Source: 2-02-FULL-55-14 sp964581115
GTDB lineage: Bacteria > Bacteroidota > Ignavibacteria > UBA10030
Assembly (NCBI GenBank): GCA_964581115.1
Contig: CAZOMY010000031.1
Location: 1-35,022 of the forward strand
DNA: 35,022 bases
Reading direction: 5' to 3'
Shown here: piece by piece, positions 23,236 to 31,187 of the stretch
Layout: every line of letters begins with the position of its first letter
How positions within the stretch are numbered: position 1 is the stretch's first letter
The notes under the pieces: generated by a model
Seen by the model: the letters and a program-made list of their open reading frames with translations, nothing else
The model's database searches: none
Told to the model about the DNA's origin: nothing
Position numbers and translations under genes: made by a program

Positions 23236-23625
23236 ATGACCGATGCAACCGCGGTCCCCAAGGCCGGCATTCCGGCCGCTATTCAGATGCAGCTCCGCAA
23301 GATGTCAAGCGACATGACGTTCCTCGGCATTTTCGAGATCATCATCGGAGCACTCTATTGTCTCACCATCATCGGTGCGGCGATCGGCGTTCCGATGATT
23401 TTCGCCGGCCTACGCCTCAAGGAATCGGCCGACTCCTTCACGTCGTATACGTCCGCGGCGGAATCGAGCGTGCTCCGCGGCGCGCTTGAGAAGCTCGGCA
23501 GGCACTTTCACATCCATAAGATCCTGGTCATCGTGTCGATCGTGCTGACGCTCCTTTACATTGTCTTCGTCGTCTTCTTGTTCGGACTGATCCTAAGCGG
23601 GCCGGGAGGGGGAGAGTGGGAATGA
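23236..23625 (+). CDS. DUF5362-like small membrane protein
   Basis: 129 residues. Two membrane regions (about 30-55, FLGIFEIIIGALYCLTIIGAAIGVPMIFAGLRL, split by a turn; about 92-118, ILVIVSIVLTLLYIVFVVFLFGLIL) flank an amphipathic helix. The pattern of an N-terminal MSxxMxFLGI, a GVPxIxAGxRL helix end and a second C-terminal span resembles DUF5362 proteins of Bacteroidota. GGAGG stands four bases before the ATG. Function unknown. Confidence 0.7.
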   Translation: MTDATAVPKAGIPAAIQMQLRKMSSDMTFLGIFEIIIGALYCLTIIGAAIGVPMIFAGLRLKESADSFTSYTSAAESSVLRGALEKLGRHFHIHKILVIVSIVLTLLYIVFVVFLFGLILSGPGGGEWE

Positions 23626-23690
23626 CATGTCGGGTGAGGACAGGTGAGAGGTGGAAGAAGTGAGGTAAGTGGAGAGTTGGAGATATCGGG
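23626..23690. repeat. purine-rich GAGGTGAGAGG tract
   Basis: AGGTGAGAGGTGG, GTGAGGTAAGTGGAGAG and related words between the DUF5362-like stop and the hydrolase start; akin to the tracts at 22446 and 28037. Confidence 0.5.
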
Positions 23691-23691
23691 A

Positions 23692-24615
23692 ATGCTGAAG
23701 CGGGTCGGCCTCGCATTGTTGCTCGTTCTGGTTCTCGCGGCGGCATGGATGCTCAACCTCGCCACGGTCGACATCCATACGTACGCCAAAGAACGCCATG
23801 GACGGCTTGCAGAGCGGGCCGAGCGTGACGACGGTCGGGATTCGGTCTTCCGCCACACGTTGCTGACGCTGAAGAGTTCGGAGGGGCTGCTGGCCGAAGG
23901 AGCGATGCTGACGCCGATCCAAGAGCGGGGACCTGTGCCCGCGTTCATCATCTTGGGAGGAAAGAGGACTGGAAAGGCGGCCGTCGACTACGTAACGCAG
24001 CTGAGCGACGCCGTCGTGCTCGCGCTCGATTATCCGTACGAGCCGCGTCCCGCATACGACCTGCCGGACGTCCTCCACGACCTCCCCGACGTGCGGAGCG
24101 CGATGCTTGATATGGTCCCGTCGGTCATGCTGGCCGTCGACCACCTGTCGCAGATGCCTCCGGTTGACACGAACCGCATCATTCTCGTGGGCTACAGCTT
24201 CGGCGCCCCGTTCGTGCCGTCGATCATGGCGGTCGACTTGCGCATCGACCTGGGCGTGATGGCGTACGGCGGCGGCGAAGTGTCGTCGCTCATTTACCAC
24301 AATGTACGTCGATCGGAAGGGATGGCCTTCAGCGCGTTGATTGGCGCGACGGCCTGGGTGCTGTTGCGACCGATCGAGCCTGTGCGCTTCGCCGGAGACA
24401 TCTCGCCGCGGTATGCGCTGATGATCAACGGAACGGATGACGAGCGGATCCCGCGTCGGAATGTCGATGCGCTGTGGGCGGCTCTCGGTGAGCCGAAAGA
24501 GCAGGTCTGGATCGAGTCGTCCCACGTTCACCCGACCAATGTCGAACTGACGCGCACGATCATTCGCGAAATGAAGGATGCATTGCGCCGGCGGGGGGCG
24601 CTGGAACGTCCCTGA
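23692..24615 (+). CDS. membrane-anchored alpha/beta hydrolase
   Basis: 307 residues. One N-terminal hydrophobic helix (LKRVGLALLLVLVLAAAWML) acts as signal anchor. The hydrolase fold is visible from VPAFIILGGKRTGK (oxyanion strand) through VVLALDYPYEPR. The nucleophile elbow is GYSFGAP (Ser near residue 168). The acid is probably in MINGTDDERIP, and a late His occurs in SSHVHPTN. This is the layout of dienelactone-hydrolase/esterase-like enzymes; the substrate is unknown. I chose ATG 23692 because the upstream part of the open frame lies in the purine-rich repeat tract. The gene precedes a membrane protein gene by 21 bp. Confidence 0.8.
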   Translation: MLKRVGLALLLVLVLAAAWMLNLATVDIHTYAKERHGRLAERAERDDGRDSVFRHTLLTLKSSEGLLAEGAMLTPIQERGPVPAFIILGGKRTGKAAVDYVTQLSDAVVLALDYPYEPRPAYDLPDVLHDLPDVRSAMLDMVPSVMLAVDHLSQMPPVDTNRIILVGYSFGAPFVPSIMAVDLRIDLGVMAYGGGEVSSLIYHNVRRSEGMAFSALIGATAWVLLRPIEPVRFAGDISPRYALMINGTDDERIPRRNVDALWAALGEPKEQVWIESSHVHPTNVELTRTIIREMKDALRRRGALERP

Positions 24616-24636
24616 TCACGATTCTACCATCTCCCA

Positions 24637-25455
24637 ATGCCCAAGCTCTCATTCTCAACGCTCGTCGTGGGGAGCACGGTCCTTGTTCTCGGCGTCACGA
24701 TCATTCCGTCGCTTGACGTCGCGACGTGGACGACAGCCGACGCGCTGAAAGCGGTCCTGGCGGCCCTTCTCACGGCGATCGTGCTGTCATTCTTTCTGAC
24801 CAGTTCCCGATGGACGGGGCTTCGCGCGTTCGCGATGATCGCGCTGATGTTCTGGGGGGTCTCACACTTCAACACGCTGACCGAAGCCATCTTTTTCGGC
24901 CTGGACCTCGGCGGCGTGAGTCCTCCGATGCTTGCGGCAGTCACCGTAGCGTCGGCCGCGTTCGTCTCGGCAGGGATCGTGCTGATGTCGGGTCGTTGGA
25001 AGGAGGGAGCGGAGGGGGCGGCACCGCCGCCGATATCTGACCGGACTTGGACCGTCTGGGTATGGCGGTTCCTTCTGGCGGCGTTCTGCTACTTCGTCCT
25101 CTATTTCATCGCTGGGATCATCGTCCTTCCGTTCGTCAAGGACTTCTACGCGAACAAGCCAATGCCGTCACTCGGCGGGTTGTTCGTGATGCAGATGATC
25201 CGTGGGTCGGTCTATGCGGCGATCGGACTCATACTGACGCGCAGCGTCGTGTCCAGCCCGAAGGTCACGGCGATCGCCTATGGAGCGGCCTTGTCGATCC
25301 TGGGAGGGATCTCACCGCTCCTTCCTCCGAATCCGCTCATGCCCGAATACATCCGGATGCCACACATGATCGAGATCGGCCTGTCGAACTTCGTCGCGGG
25401 GGTCATCATGATGCGGCTGCTCGACGTGCGGTGGATGAAGACGTCGATGGAATAG
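24637..25455 (+). CDS. multi-span membrane protein of unknown function
   Basis: 272 residues with about seven hydrophobic segments (for example STLVVGSTVLVLGVTII, ADALKAVLAALLTAIVLSFFL, AFMIALMFWGVSHF-like, AVTVASAAFVSAGIVLM, FLLAAFCYFVLYFIAGIIVL, GSVYAAIGLILTR, NFVAGVIMMRLL). The family is not recognised and no transporter motif is visible. It is 21 bp after the alpha/beta hydrolase, likely co-transcribed, and ends 10 bp from the convergent membrane gene at 25466. Confidence 0.75.
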   Translation: MPKLSFSTLVVGSTVLVLGVTIIPSLDVATWTTADALKAVLAALLTAIVLSFFLTSSRWTGLRAFAMIALMFWGVSHFNTLTEAIFFGLDLGGVSPPMLAAVTVASAAFVSAGIVLMSGRWKEGAEGAAPPPISDRTWTVWVWRFLLAAFCYFVLYFIAGIIVLPFVKDFYANKPMPSLGGLFVMQMIRGSVYAAIGLILTRSVVSSPKVTAIAYGAALSILGGISPLLPPNPLMPEYIRMPHMIEIGLSNFVAGVIMMRLLDVRWMKTSME

Positions 25456-25465
25456 CCCATCTCAT

Positions 25466-25855
25466 CTACGCTTTCGTCTCAACCCAGATCCTCCAGTAGA
25501 GCAAGCCCAGGATCAGATCGATGACCATACCGCCCGCCAGGAATTCTGAGAGCTTAGGTGGTGTCGGCAGGAACAGAACGGCAGCGATGAAGACTCCGAA
25601 CGTCATGATCTTCGACCAGACGAGCACGGGGAGCAGCGGCCGCATTGCCGCGAGATGACGGCTCATGGTGAGGGCCACAAACCCGAACATCGTTACCGTC
25701 ATCAGGTTGAAATAGATGAAGATGGGGTAGCGCGGCTCCTCGATCTTCAGGATCGTCGGCAGCCAGGGGACGAGGAACGTGATGGACACGCCCATGGCGA
25801 GATTCCAGATGCCTCCTGCCAGCAATATTCGGCGGTGCAGCAACGAGCGCTCCAT
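25466..25855 (-). CDS. small four-span membrane protein
   Basis: 129 residues from ATG 25855, which follows AGGAG on the minus strand; the longer frame to 25882 adds nine unsupported residues. Four hydrophobic segments: ILLAGGIWNLAMGVSITFLVP, FIYFNLMTVTMFGFVALTM, KIMTFGVFIAAVLFLPTP and GMVIDLILGLLYWRIW. The layout resembles small DoxX-like or DUF-type membrane proteins, but I cannot name the family. Confidence 0.7.
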   Translation of the reverse strand: MERSLLHRRILLAGGIWNLAMGVSITFLVPWLPTILKIEEPRYPIFIYFNLMTVTMFGFVALTMSRHLAAMRPLLPVLVWSKIMTFGVFIAAVLFLPTPPKLSEFLAGGMVIDLILGLLYWRIWVETKA

Positions 25856-26059
25856 GGCAACTCCTAGACGTTGACGCGGCAAAGTGCGGAATCTTTGGAT
25901 GCCGTCCTACGGTCCGAAGGAGGGGACGCTACGGGAGGTGCTTCTCGGCGGCCCGCCTCCCAAGAGCCATACATTCGGCCTGCCGCCCTCTGATTCCCCT
26001 GCAACCTCTTGCATGACAATCCGTTAGAAGAGCACTGACCACCTTCCGAAGGGAGCCCC

Positions 26060-28036
26060 ATGGATATTTCGCGATCCGCATTCCGCAATTCGAAATCTCA
26101 AGTCGTTCTCATCGCGCTTCTCCTCATCAGCTCTTCCCTGGTTCTTGCCCAACGCCCCCGTCCCTACCCCGTCGTTCCTGACAAGGGATTCCGTGAGGCC
26201 ATTGCGAACGGAACCCGGACGTCGACCGGAGTGCCCGGACCGAAGTACTGGCAGAATACGGCCGACTATCGCATCCACGTGCGCGTCCTTCCGGAGTTGA
26301 AGCGGCTGGAGGGACGGGTCGCCATCACGTATCGCCACAACGGGCCCGATACGCTCCGCTCGCTCCGAGTTCAGCTGTTGCAGAACGTGCATGCGAAGGG
26401 GGCGATGCGTCTGGTACCGCAAGAAGTGACCGACGGCTATACGCTGAACACCGTCATCGCCAACGGCGAAAGGCTCAAGGAAGGGGGGCGCACCGGACCT
26501 CGCTACATGGTCAACGGTACGACGATGGCGATCATGCCTTCGGCGCCGTTGCCCCCCAAGAGCACGGCGACGCTCGAGATCGACTTCAGCTACAACGTGC
26601 CGAAGGCAGGCATCTCGGGTCGCATGGGCTACGACACCGACAGCCTCTTTTACTTCGGCTACTGGTATCCTCAGATGATGGTGTTCAACGACGTTGTCGG
26701 ATGGCAGGATGATCAGTTCTTCGGTGCCGCGGAGTTCTATGCGCCATTCGGCCTTTATGACTATGCCGTCGACGTCCCCGATGACTGGGTTGTCTGGGGC
26801 ACGGGCGTACTGCAGAACTCCAAAGAGGTTCTGAGCGAAGAGACGTTGAAGCGCTTGGCGCAAGCCGAACAGAGCGACGTGACGATCCGCATCGTGGGCC
26901 CCGAAGACTTCGGCAATGCGACAAAGCCGGGCAAGAACGGCTGGCAGACCTGGAGGTTCAAGGCCGAGGATGTCCGCGACGTGGCCTTCGTCGCCACGCG
27001 GTCATCGATCTGGGAGGGTGCGCGCACGAAGGTCGGAGACCGGAACAACGACGGCAAGGTCGATCATGCTATGTGCTTCGCGTTCTGGCGCCCCGAGTAC
27101 TTCCGATGGGCACGGTCGGTCGAGTACACGCAGAAGTCGATCGCCTTTCTTTCGGAGTTCACGTCGGTGCCGTATCCCTGGCCGCACATGACCGCGGTTG
27201 AGGGGCAGAATATCATGGGGGGCGGCATGGAGTTTCCGATGATGACCCTCATTGGCGGATACAACAACGCGGGCGACCTGGCACTGCTCGGGGTGACAGC
27301 GCACGAAGAGGCTCATATGTGGCTGCCGATGATCATCAATATTGATGAGCGGCGCTACGGTTGGATGGATGAAGGGACGACGTCGTTCCACACCGACGAG
27401 GCGATGCGCGCGCTTCCGCCCGACTCGCTCAAGCCGAAGCCCGACAGCCGTTTCGCCGGGTATCTGATGCTGGCCCGGCAGGAGGGTGAAGGGGAGATCA
27501 TGCGCTGGTCGAACTTCCACAACAACGGCATGGCATACGGCGTTGCGTCGTACCCCAAACCCGCTTCCATCCTCCACATGCTCCGAGGCGTGCTGGGCGA
27601 AGAGGTGTTCCTCAAGGCCTTCCGCACCTTCTTGAAGTCGTGGTCATGGAAGCATCCGTATCCATGGGACCTGTTCAACACCTTCTCGACGGTGAGCGGC
27701 AAGGATCTCGACTGGTTCATCCGTTCGTGGTATTACGAGACCTGGACGCTCGACCAAGCCGTGGCCGAGGTGAAGGAAACGGCGATGGGGACGGAGATCA
27801 CGATCGAAGACAAAGGCTGGGTGCCGATGCCGGTACTGCTGACCGTGACGCGCAGGGACGGTACGACCGAGCAGTTACGGCTGTCAGAAGAGGAATGGCT
27901 CATCGGTCGTACAAAGACCTCAGTGACTGTGAAGCCGGGTTCGCCGGTGGTGAAGGTCGAGATCGACCCCAAGTACTACTTCGCCGATATCGACCGGAAG
28001 AACAATGTGTGGGCAAAGGCGGAGGAGAACAAATAG
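26060..28036 (+). CDS. secreted M1-family metallopeptidase
   Basis: 658 residues. A signal peptide core (VVLIALLLISSSLVLAQ) follows an unusual 14-residue leader. The N-terminal beta domain contains LKRLEGRVAITYRHNGPDTL, the M1 saddle. The gluzincin site is H415-E-E-A-H419 followed 19 residues later by E438 (WMDEGTTSF), the HExxH-x18-E zinc signature. The exopeptidase motif reads GGMEF in place of GAMEN/GGMEN, so classic aminopeptidase specificity may be changed. A C-terminal domain (SVTVKPGSPVVKVEIDPKYYFADID) ends it. It belongs with the large bacterial M1 proteins predicted to work in the periplasm on peptides. The gene stands alone and is followed by a nested hairpin terminator. Confidence 0.93.
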   Translation: MDISRSAFRNSKSQVVLIALLLISSSLVLAQRPRPYPVVPDKGFREAIANGTRTSTGVPGPKYWQNTADYRIHVRVLPELKRLEGRVAITYRHNGPDTLRSLRVQLLQNVHAKGAMRLVPQEVTDGYTLNTVIANGERLKEGGRTGPRYMVNGTTMAIMPSAPLPPKSTATLEIDFSYNVPKAGISGRMGYDTDSLFYFGYWYPQMMVFNDVVGWQDDQFFGAAEFYAPFGLYDYAVDVPDDWVVWGTGVLQNSKEVLSEETLKRLAQAEQSDVTIRIVGPEDFGNATKPGKNGWQTWRFKAEDVRDVAFVATRSSIWEGARTKVGDRNNDGKVDHAMCFAFWRPEYFRWARSVEYTQKSIAFLSEFTSVPYPWPHMTAVEGQNIMGGGMEFPMMTLIGGYNNAGDLALLGVTAHEEAHMWLPMIINIDERRYGWMDEGTTSFHTDEAMRALPPDSLKPKPDSRFAGYLMLARQEGEGEIMRWSNFHNNGMAYGVASYPKPASILHMLRGVLGEEVFLKAFRTFLKSWSWKHPYPWDLFNTFSTVSGKDLDWFIRSWYYETWTLDQAVAEVKETAMGTEITIEDKGWVPMPVLLTVTRRDGTTEQLRLSEEEWLIGRTKTSVTVKPGSPVVKVEIDPKYYFADIDRKNNVWAKAEENK

Positions 28037-28085
28037 AGAGAGGGAGGAGAGAGGCGTGAGGAGAGAGGTGGAGGGTGGGAAGAAG
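28037..28085. repeat. purine-rich GAGAGAGG tract
   Basis: AGAGAGGGAGGAGAGAGG and related words directly after the M1 peptidase stop; the third member of a set with 22446 and 23626. Confidence 0.5.
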
Positions 28086-28125
28086 GTTTCAATTGGGCAA
28101 AGCAGCAGCATGAACTACCCTCTCA

Positions 28126-28171
28126 AGGGGCCCTGAAGGATCGCATTCGATGCGGCCGACAGGGCCCTTCT
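28126..28171 (+). terminator. nested-stem terminator after the M1 peptidase gene
   Basis: Outer stem GGGCCCTG (28128-28135) / CAGGGCCC (28160-28167), extended by further pairs. Inside it is a second perfect hairpin CGCAT-TCG-ATGCG (28142-28154). It is followed by CTTCTCATTTT. Confidence 0.65.
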
Positions 28172-28344
28172 CATTTTGAGAACGTGTCGAACGTCACGAA
28201 CTCGTCATTCCATCCCAACAGTCGACTATCTATATTGCATGGGTCAGACACGTTCCTGGTAGACGACGTACATACGCCGATTGGTCGGGGCGTACCGCTC
28301 CTCAGTGACCACTGATCACTGTTCCAGAATCCTCCCGTTCTCCC

Positions 28345-28740
28345 ATGTCGCTCCGGAAAAAGACCATCCTGATCGTCGACGACGAAGAATCGATCCGACT
28401 GCTCACAAGTCAGTATCTCACGTTCGCCGGCTTCCGTACGGTGACGGCGAAGAACTACGAAGAAGCGATGGAGATCGCAAAACGTGAGCCGGTGCGTCTC
28501 GTCGTGGCCGACGTCATGATGCCCGGTCCGTCGGGCTTTGATCTTCTCCGCGATCTTCGCCATGATCCCACGACGAAGCATATCCCCGTAGTGATCATTA
28601 CCGCGCTCAAGACCTCATCCGATGCCGAGACCGCGCGCCTCTCCGGAGCCGCGGAAATGTTGGTCAAACCGGTCGACGGAAAGGAGCTGCAAGCATTGGC
28701 CAAGCGCCTCCTCGGCCCGCCAATGGAGGAAGGCGATTGA
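28345..28740 (+). CDS. stand-alone response regulator receiver protein
   Basis: 131 residues, one CheY-like receiver domain. The key residues are present: acidic pair D12-D13 (ILIVDDEES), phospho-acceptor D56 (VVADVMMPG), T86 (VVIITALK) and K108 (EMLVKPVD). There is no output domain; the C-terminus ends 20 residues later. It could act as a phosphorelay shuttle or bind a partner when phosphorylated. No histidine kinase gene is nearby, so its partner is unknown. The upstream 308 bp hold a purine-rich tract, a terminator and presumably the promoter. Confidence 0.93.
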   Translation: MSLRKKTILIVDDEESIRLLTSQYLTFAGFRTVTAKNYEEAMEIAKREPVRLVVADVMMPGPSGFDLLRDLRHDPTTKHIPVVIITALKTSSDAETARLSGAAEMLVKPVDGKELQALAKRLLGPPMEEGD

Positions 28741-29038
28741 CCGCCGCCCGCACCTCTCACGTCCCTAGAAGCCGTCTCAAGAACCCGGAATTCACAAAAA
28801 CAAGCATTCCACGCCCGCCTGCCGCAGCGAAGCGCCTACCTGCTGTTGCACGCGGCAGGCAGGGCGGGCAGGCAGCGACCGCAACGGAAGCAACGATCGC
28901 TGCGGTAAGAAACGAGCACCATTGGAAAGTGTTGCGGCCGCTGCCAACGTCGCAAACGCCGCGCAAAACATTTTTGAGACTACCTTTATTTTCCATTCTC
29001 CAGCTTCTATTCTCTTTCCTCCATTCCCCCCTGTCGAG
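28741..29038. other. intergenic region with an inverted repeat
   Basis: 298 bp with no gene that I can support. GCCCGCC-TGCCGC (28813-28825) pairs with GCGGCA (28852-28857) and GGCGGGC (28863-28869) with a five-base bulge, giving a strong hairpin of the CCCGCCTGCCGC type. Confidence 0.5.
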
Positions 29039-30364
29039 ATGTCTGTCCGCATTCTTCTTCTGGCGGTTCTCATCGCGCGTGTATCGGCGCAAGACCGTTC
29101 GCCCTATGCCGACTCGGTCGTAGCGCAGTTTCGCCACGCCTGGAACGGATATCGAACGTACGCGTGGGGTCACGACGCGCTCAGGCCGATCAGCCGCACC
29201 TCGCACGATTGGTACGGCACGTCGCTCCTCATGACGCCTGTCGACGCTTTTGACACGATGTTGCTCATGGGTTTGAAGGACGAAGCCGCGCAGGCCAAAC
29301 AACTCATCCTGAGCCGGCGGACGTTCAATGTCAACGCCGAAGTGCAGGCGTTCGAGGTGGTAATCCGGCTGCTTGGCGGATTGCTGTCGGCCTACGAGAT
29401 CGAGGGCGATCCACAATTCCTGGCTCTGGCCAAAGACCTGGGCGACCGATTGATGCCGATCTTCGACAGCCCGACCGGAATGCCGTACCGCTACGTCCAT
29501 TTGCAAACCGGCGCCGTGCGCGATTCTGTCAGCAATCCGGCGGAGATCGGAACCCTGCTCTTGGAATTCGGCATCCTGAGCCGGCACACAGGGGACCCGG
29601 TGTATCTGATGAAAGCGCGGAAGGCGATCGAGGCGCTCTTCGTGAGGCGGTCCGGGATCGGACTCGTCGGCACATGGCTCGACATCACCAGCGGTGCGTG
29701 GTCAGACACGACGAGCCACGTGGGCGGGGCGATCGATTCGTACTACGAGTATCTGCTGAAGGGGTCGATCCTGTTCGGCGACACAACGTTGCGAAGGATG
29801 TACGATATCCATATGGCCGCCGTCAATCGATGGGTGGCCGATACCGCCGACGGGGCCTTGTGGTACGGTCGTGTCGATATGCACACCGGCAGGCGCATCA
29901 GCCGCCGCTATGGAGCGCTCGAGGCGTTCACGCCCGGCATGCTGATACTCGGAGGAGACCTGGAACGCGCCAAGGCGCTTCAGGCATCAGGGTGCCGGAT
30001 GTGGAACCTGCACGGCATCGAGCCGGAAGCGCTTGACTATGGCACGATGACGGTGATCCATCCGGGCTATCCGCTTCGACCCGAGATCATCGAATCTGCG
30101 TTCTACCTCTGGAGAGCTACCGGAGACCCGGCCTACCGCACGATGGGGGAGACGTTCTACAAGAATCTCGTACGGTTCTGCCGCACCGAGGCGGGCTTTG
30201 CACATCTCAAGAGCGTCGTGACGATGGAGAAGGCTGACGCGATGGAGAGCTTCTTTCTTGCGGAGACCTTGAAGTATCTGTACCTGCTGTTTGCGGAGCG
30301 GGAAGTATTTGATCTGAACGGACACGTGTTGAATACCGAGGCTCATCCTTACAGGAAGCACTGA
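29039..30364 (+). CDS. glycoside hydrolase family 47 (class I alpha-mannosidase)
   Basis: 441 residues. Signal peptide SVRILLLAVLIARVSAQ. GH47 landmarks run in order: HAWNGYRTYAWGHDALRPIS, TPVDAFDTMLLMGLKDEA, FEVVIRLLGGLLSAYEI, NPAEIGTLLLEFGILSRHTG, GGAIDSYYEYLLKG, RPEIIESAFYLWRATGD, ESFFLAETLKYLYLLF and NTEAHP. The last contains the Thr that binds the catalytic calcium; the Glu and Asp of the FEVVIR, DSYYEY and RPEIIES motifs are the catalytic acids of the family. GH47 enzymes invert alpha-1,2-mannose bonds and are best known from eukaryotic N-glycan trimming. Here the enzyme is exported, so it probably acts on external mannosides. I chose ATG 29039 because the signal peptide starts there. 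Confidence 0.95.
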   Translation: MSVRILLLAVLIARVSAQDRSPYADSVVAQFRHAWNGYRTYAWGHDALRPISRTSHDWYGTSLLMTPVDAFDTMLLMGLKDEAAQAKQLILSRRTFNVNAEVQAFEVVIRLLGGLLSAYEIEGDPQFLALAKDLGDRLMPIFDSPTGMPYRYVHLQTGAVRDSVSNPAEIGTLLLEFGILSRHTGDPVYLMKARKAIEALFVRRSGIGLVGTWLDITSGAWSDTTSHVGGAIDSYYEYLLKGSILFGDTTLRRMYDIHMAAVNRWVADTADGALWYGRVDMHTGRRISRRYGALEAFTPGMLILGGDLERAKALQASGCRMWNLHGIEPEALDYGTMTVIHPGYPLRPEIIESAFYLWRATGDPAYRTMGETFYKNLVRFCRTEAGFAHLKSVVTMEKADAMESFFLAETLKYLYLLFAEREVFDLNGHVLNTEAHPYRKH

Positions 30365-30429
30365 ACACGAAGCAACAAATGCCGGACGAATTCAAAGTCC
30401 GAAGGTCGAAATGCAAACCTCATCCCCGA

Positions 30430-30520
30430 TCCTCAACGTGTACCTTGCAACCCGTAATCTGTAAACTCTGACTTGTAATCTGCAACGTGACACCTGCGAC
30501 CTGCAACCTGTAACGTGCCG
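30430..30520. repeat. imperfect short tandem repeat (CTGCAACCTGTAA words)
   Basis: Between the GH47 stop and the next gene, words such as TTGCAACC, CGTAATCTGTAA, TTGTAATCTGCAA, CTGCGACCTGCAA and CCTGTAACGTG follow each other with a period near 10-11 bases. Confidence 0.55.
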
Positions 30521-30578
30521 CTGTATACCATCGTCACCCTCCGGTCTTTCATCTTCCATCTCATCTCTTCCATTCCAC

Positions 30579-30767
30579 ATGCATTCTGAAGAATGTCTCG
30601 CCTGCGGCCGGTCTCAAGCCGAGATCCCGCTGATCACGATGTTATATCAGGACCGCACCTTCCACATTTGTCCCCAGCATTTGCCGGTGTTGATCCACAA
30701 CCCCCAGATGCTCGTCGGGAAGCTTCCCGGGGCCGAGGGAATGGCGCCGGCGGAGCACGAGGAGTGA
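30579..30767 (+). CDS. small Cys/His zinc-binding protein
   Basis: 62 residues. C6-x2-C9 (CLACG) is followed by C31-x2-H34 (ICPQH) in FHICPQHLPVLIHNPQML, a complete four-ligand zinc site. The spacing and the HICPQHLPxLIHxPxxLxGKLPGAE block look strongly conserved, and I recognise it as a small protein type found across Bacteroidota/Chlorobi-like genomes, without known function. No Shine-Dalgarno site. Convergent with the gene at 30870. Confidence 0.75.
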   Translation: MHSEECLACGRSQAEIPLITMLYQDRTFHICPQHLPVLIHNPQMLVGKLPGAEGMAPAEHEE

Positions 30768-30869
30768 GAGCAAGTCAGAAGTGATAAGGGGTAAATGAGA
30801 AATAAGGCGCGGGCCGAGCGCTTCCTTGAATTTTCACGCCGACCTCCCTCACGCCGTATGTACCATATC

Positions 30870-31124
30870 TCACTTTGCTTTGCACGGGCTGTTCTTCGTA
30901 TTGAACTCCTTGAGCACGCTGCACCAAACGGCCTGCTCCCTCCGGCACGCCCCCACCGCGTCGGCAGGGGGGAAGTCGGCCTTGGGGCAGCTGAAGTCGC
31001 AGTAAAGCGGCAGTTCATCAGGGGCCGATGACGCCGGCGTCGGTGCCTCGTCCTTGGACACCGGCCGATCTTTCCGAAGCGACGCCCTCTTCGCCCCACA
31101 TTTCTTGATTGACTTTCTTTTCAA
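30870..31124 (-). CDS. small cysteine-rich protein
   Basis: 84 residues from a TTG at 31124 that has AGGAG eight bases upstream. A GTG at 31184, three bases after the upstream gene's stop, is the alternative start. The N-terminal third is basic (KRKSIKKCGAKRASLRK). The C-terminal part, YCDFSCPKADFPP, then GACRREQAVWCSVLKEF and NTKNSPC, has five Cys in a pattern that suggests a small metal-binding or disulfide-knotted domain. The name of the family is unknown to me. It follows the membrane gene 31188-32603 closely on the same strand. Confidence 0.6.
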   Translation of the reverse strand: MKRKSIKKCGAKRASLRKDRPVSKDEAPTPASSAPDELPLYCDFSCPKADFPPADAVGACRREQAVWCSVLKEFNTKNSPCKAK

Positions 31125-31187
31125 GCCGATGACTCCTACTCCCGATCCCCAATGCCGAATGTCCTGCCGCCGTTCCGTCTCCACCGT

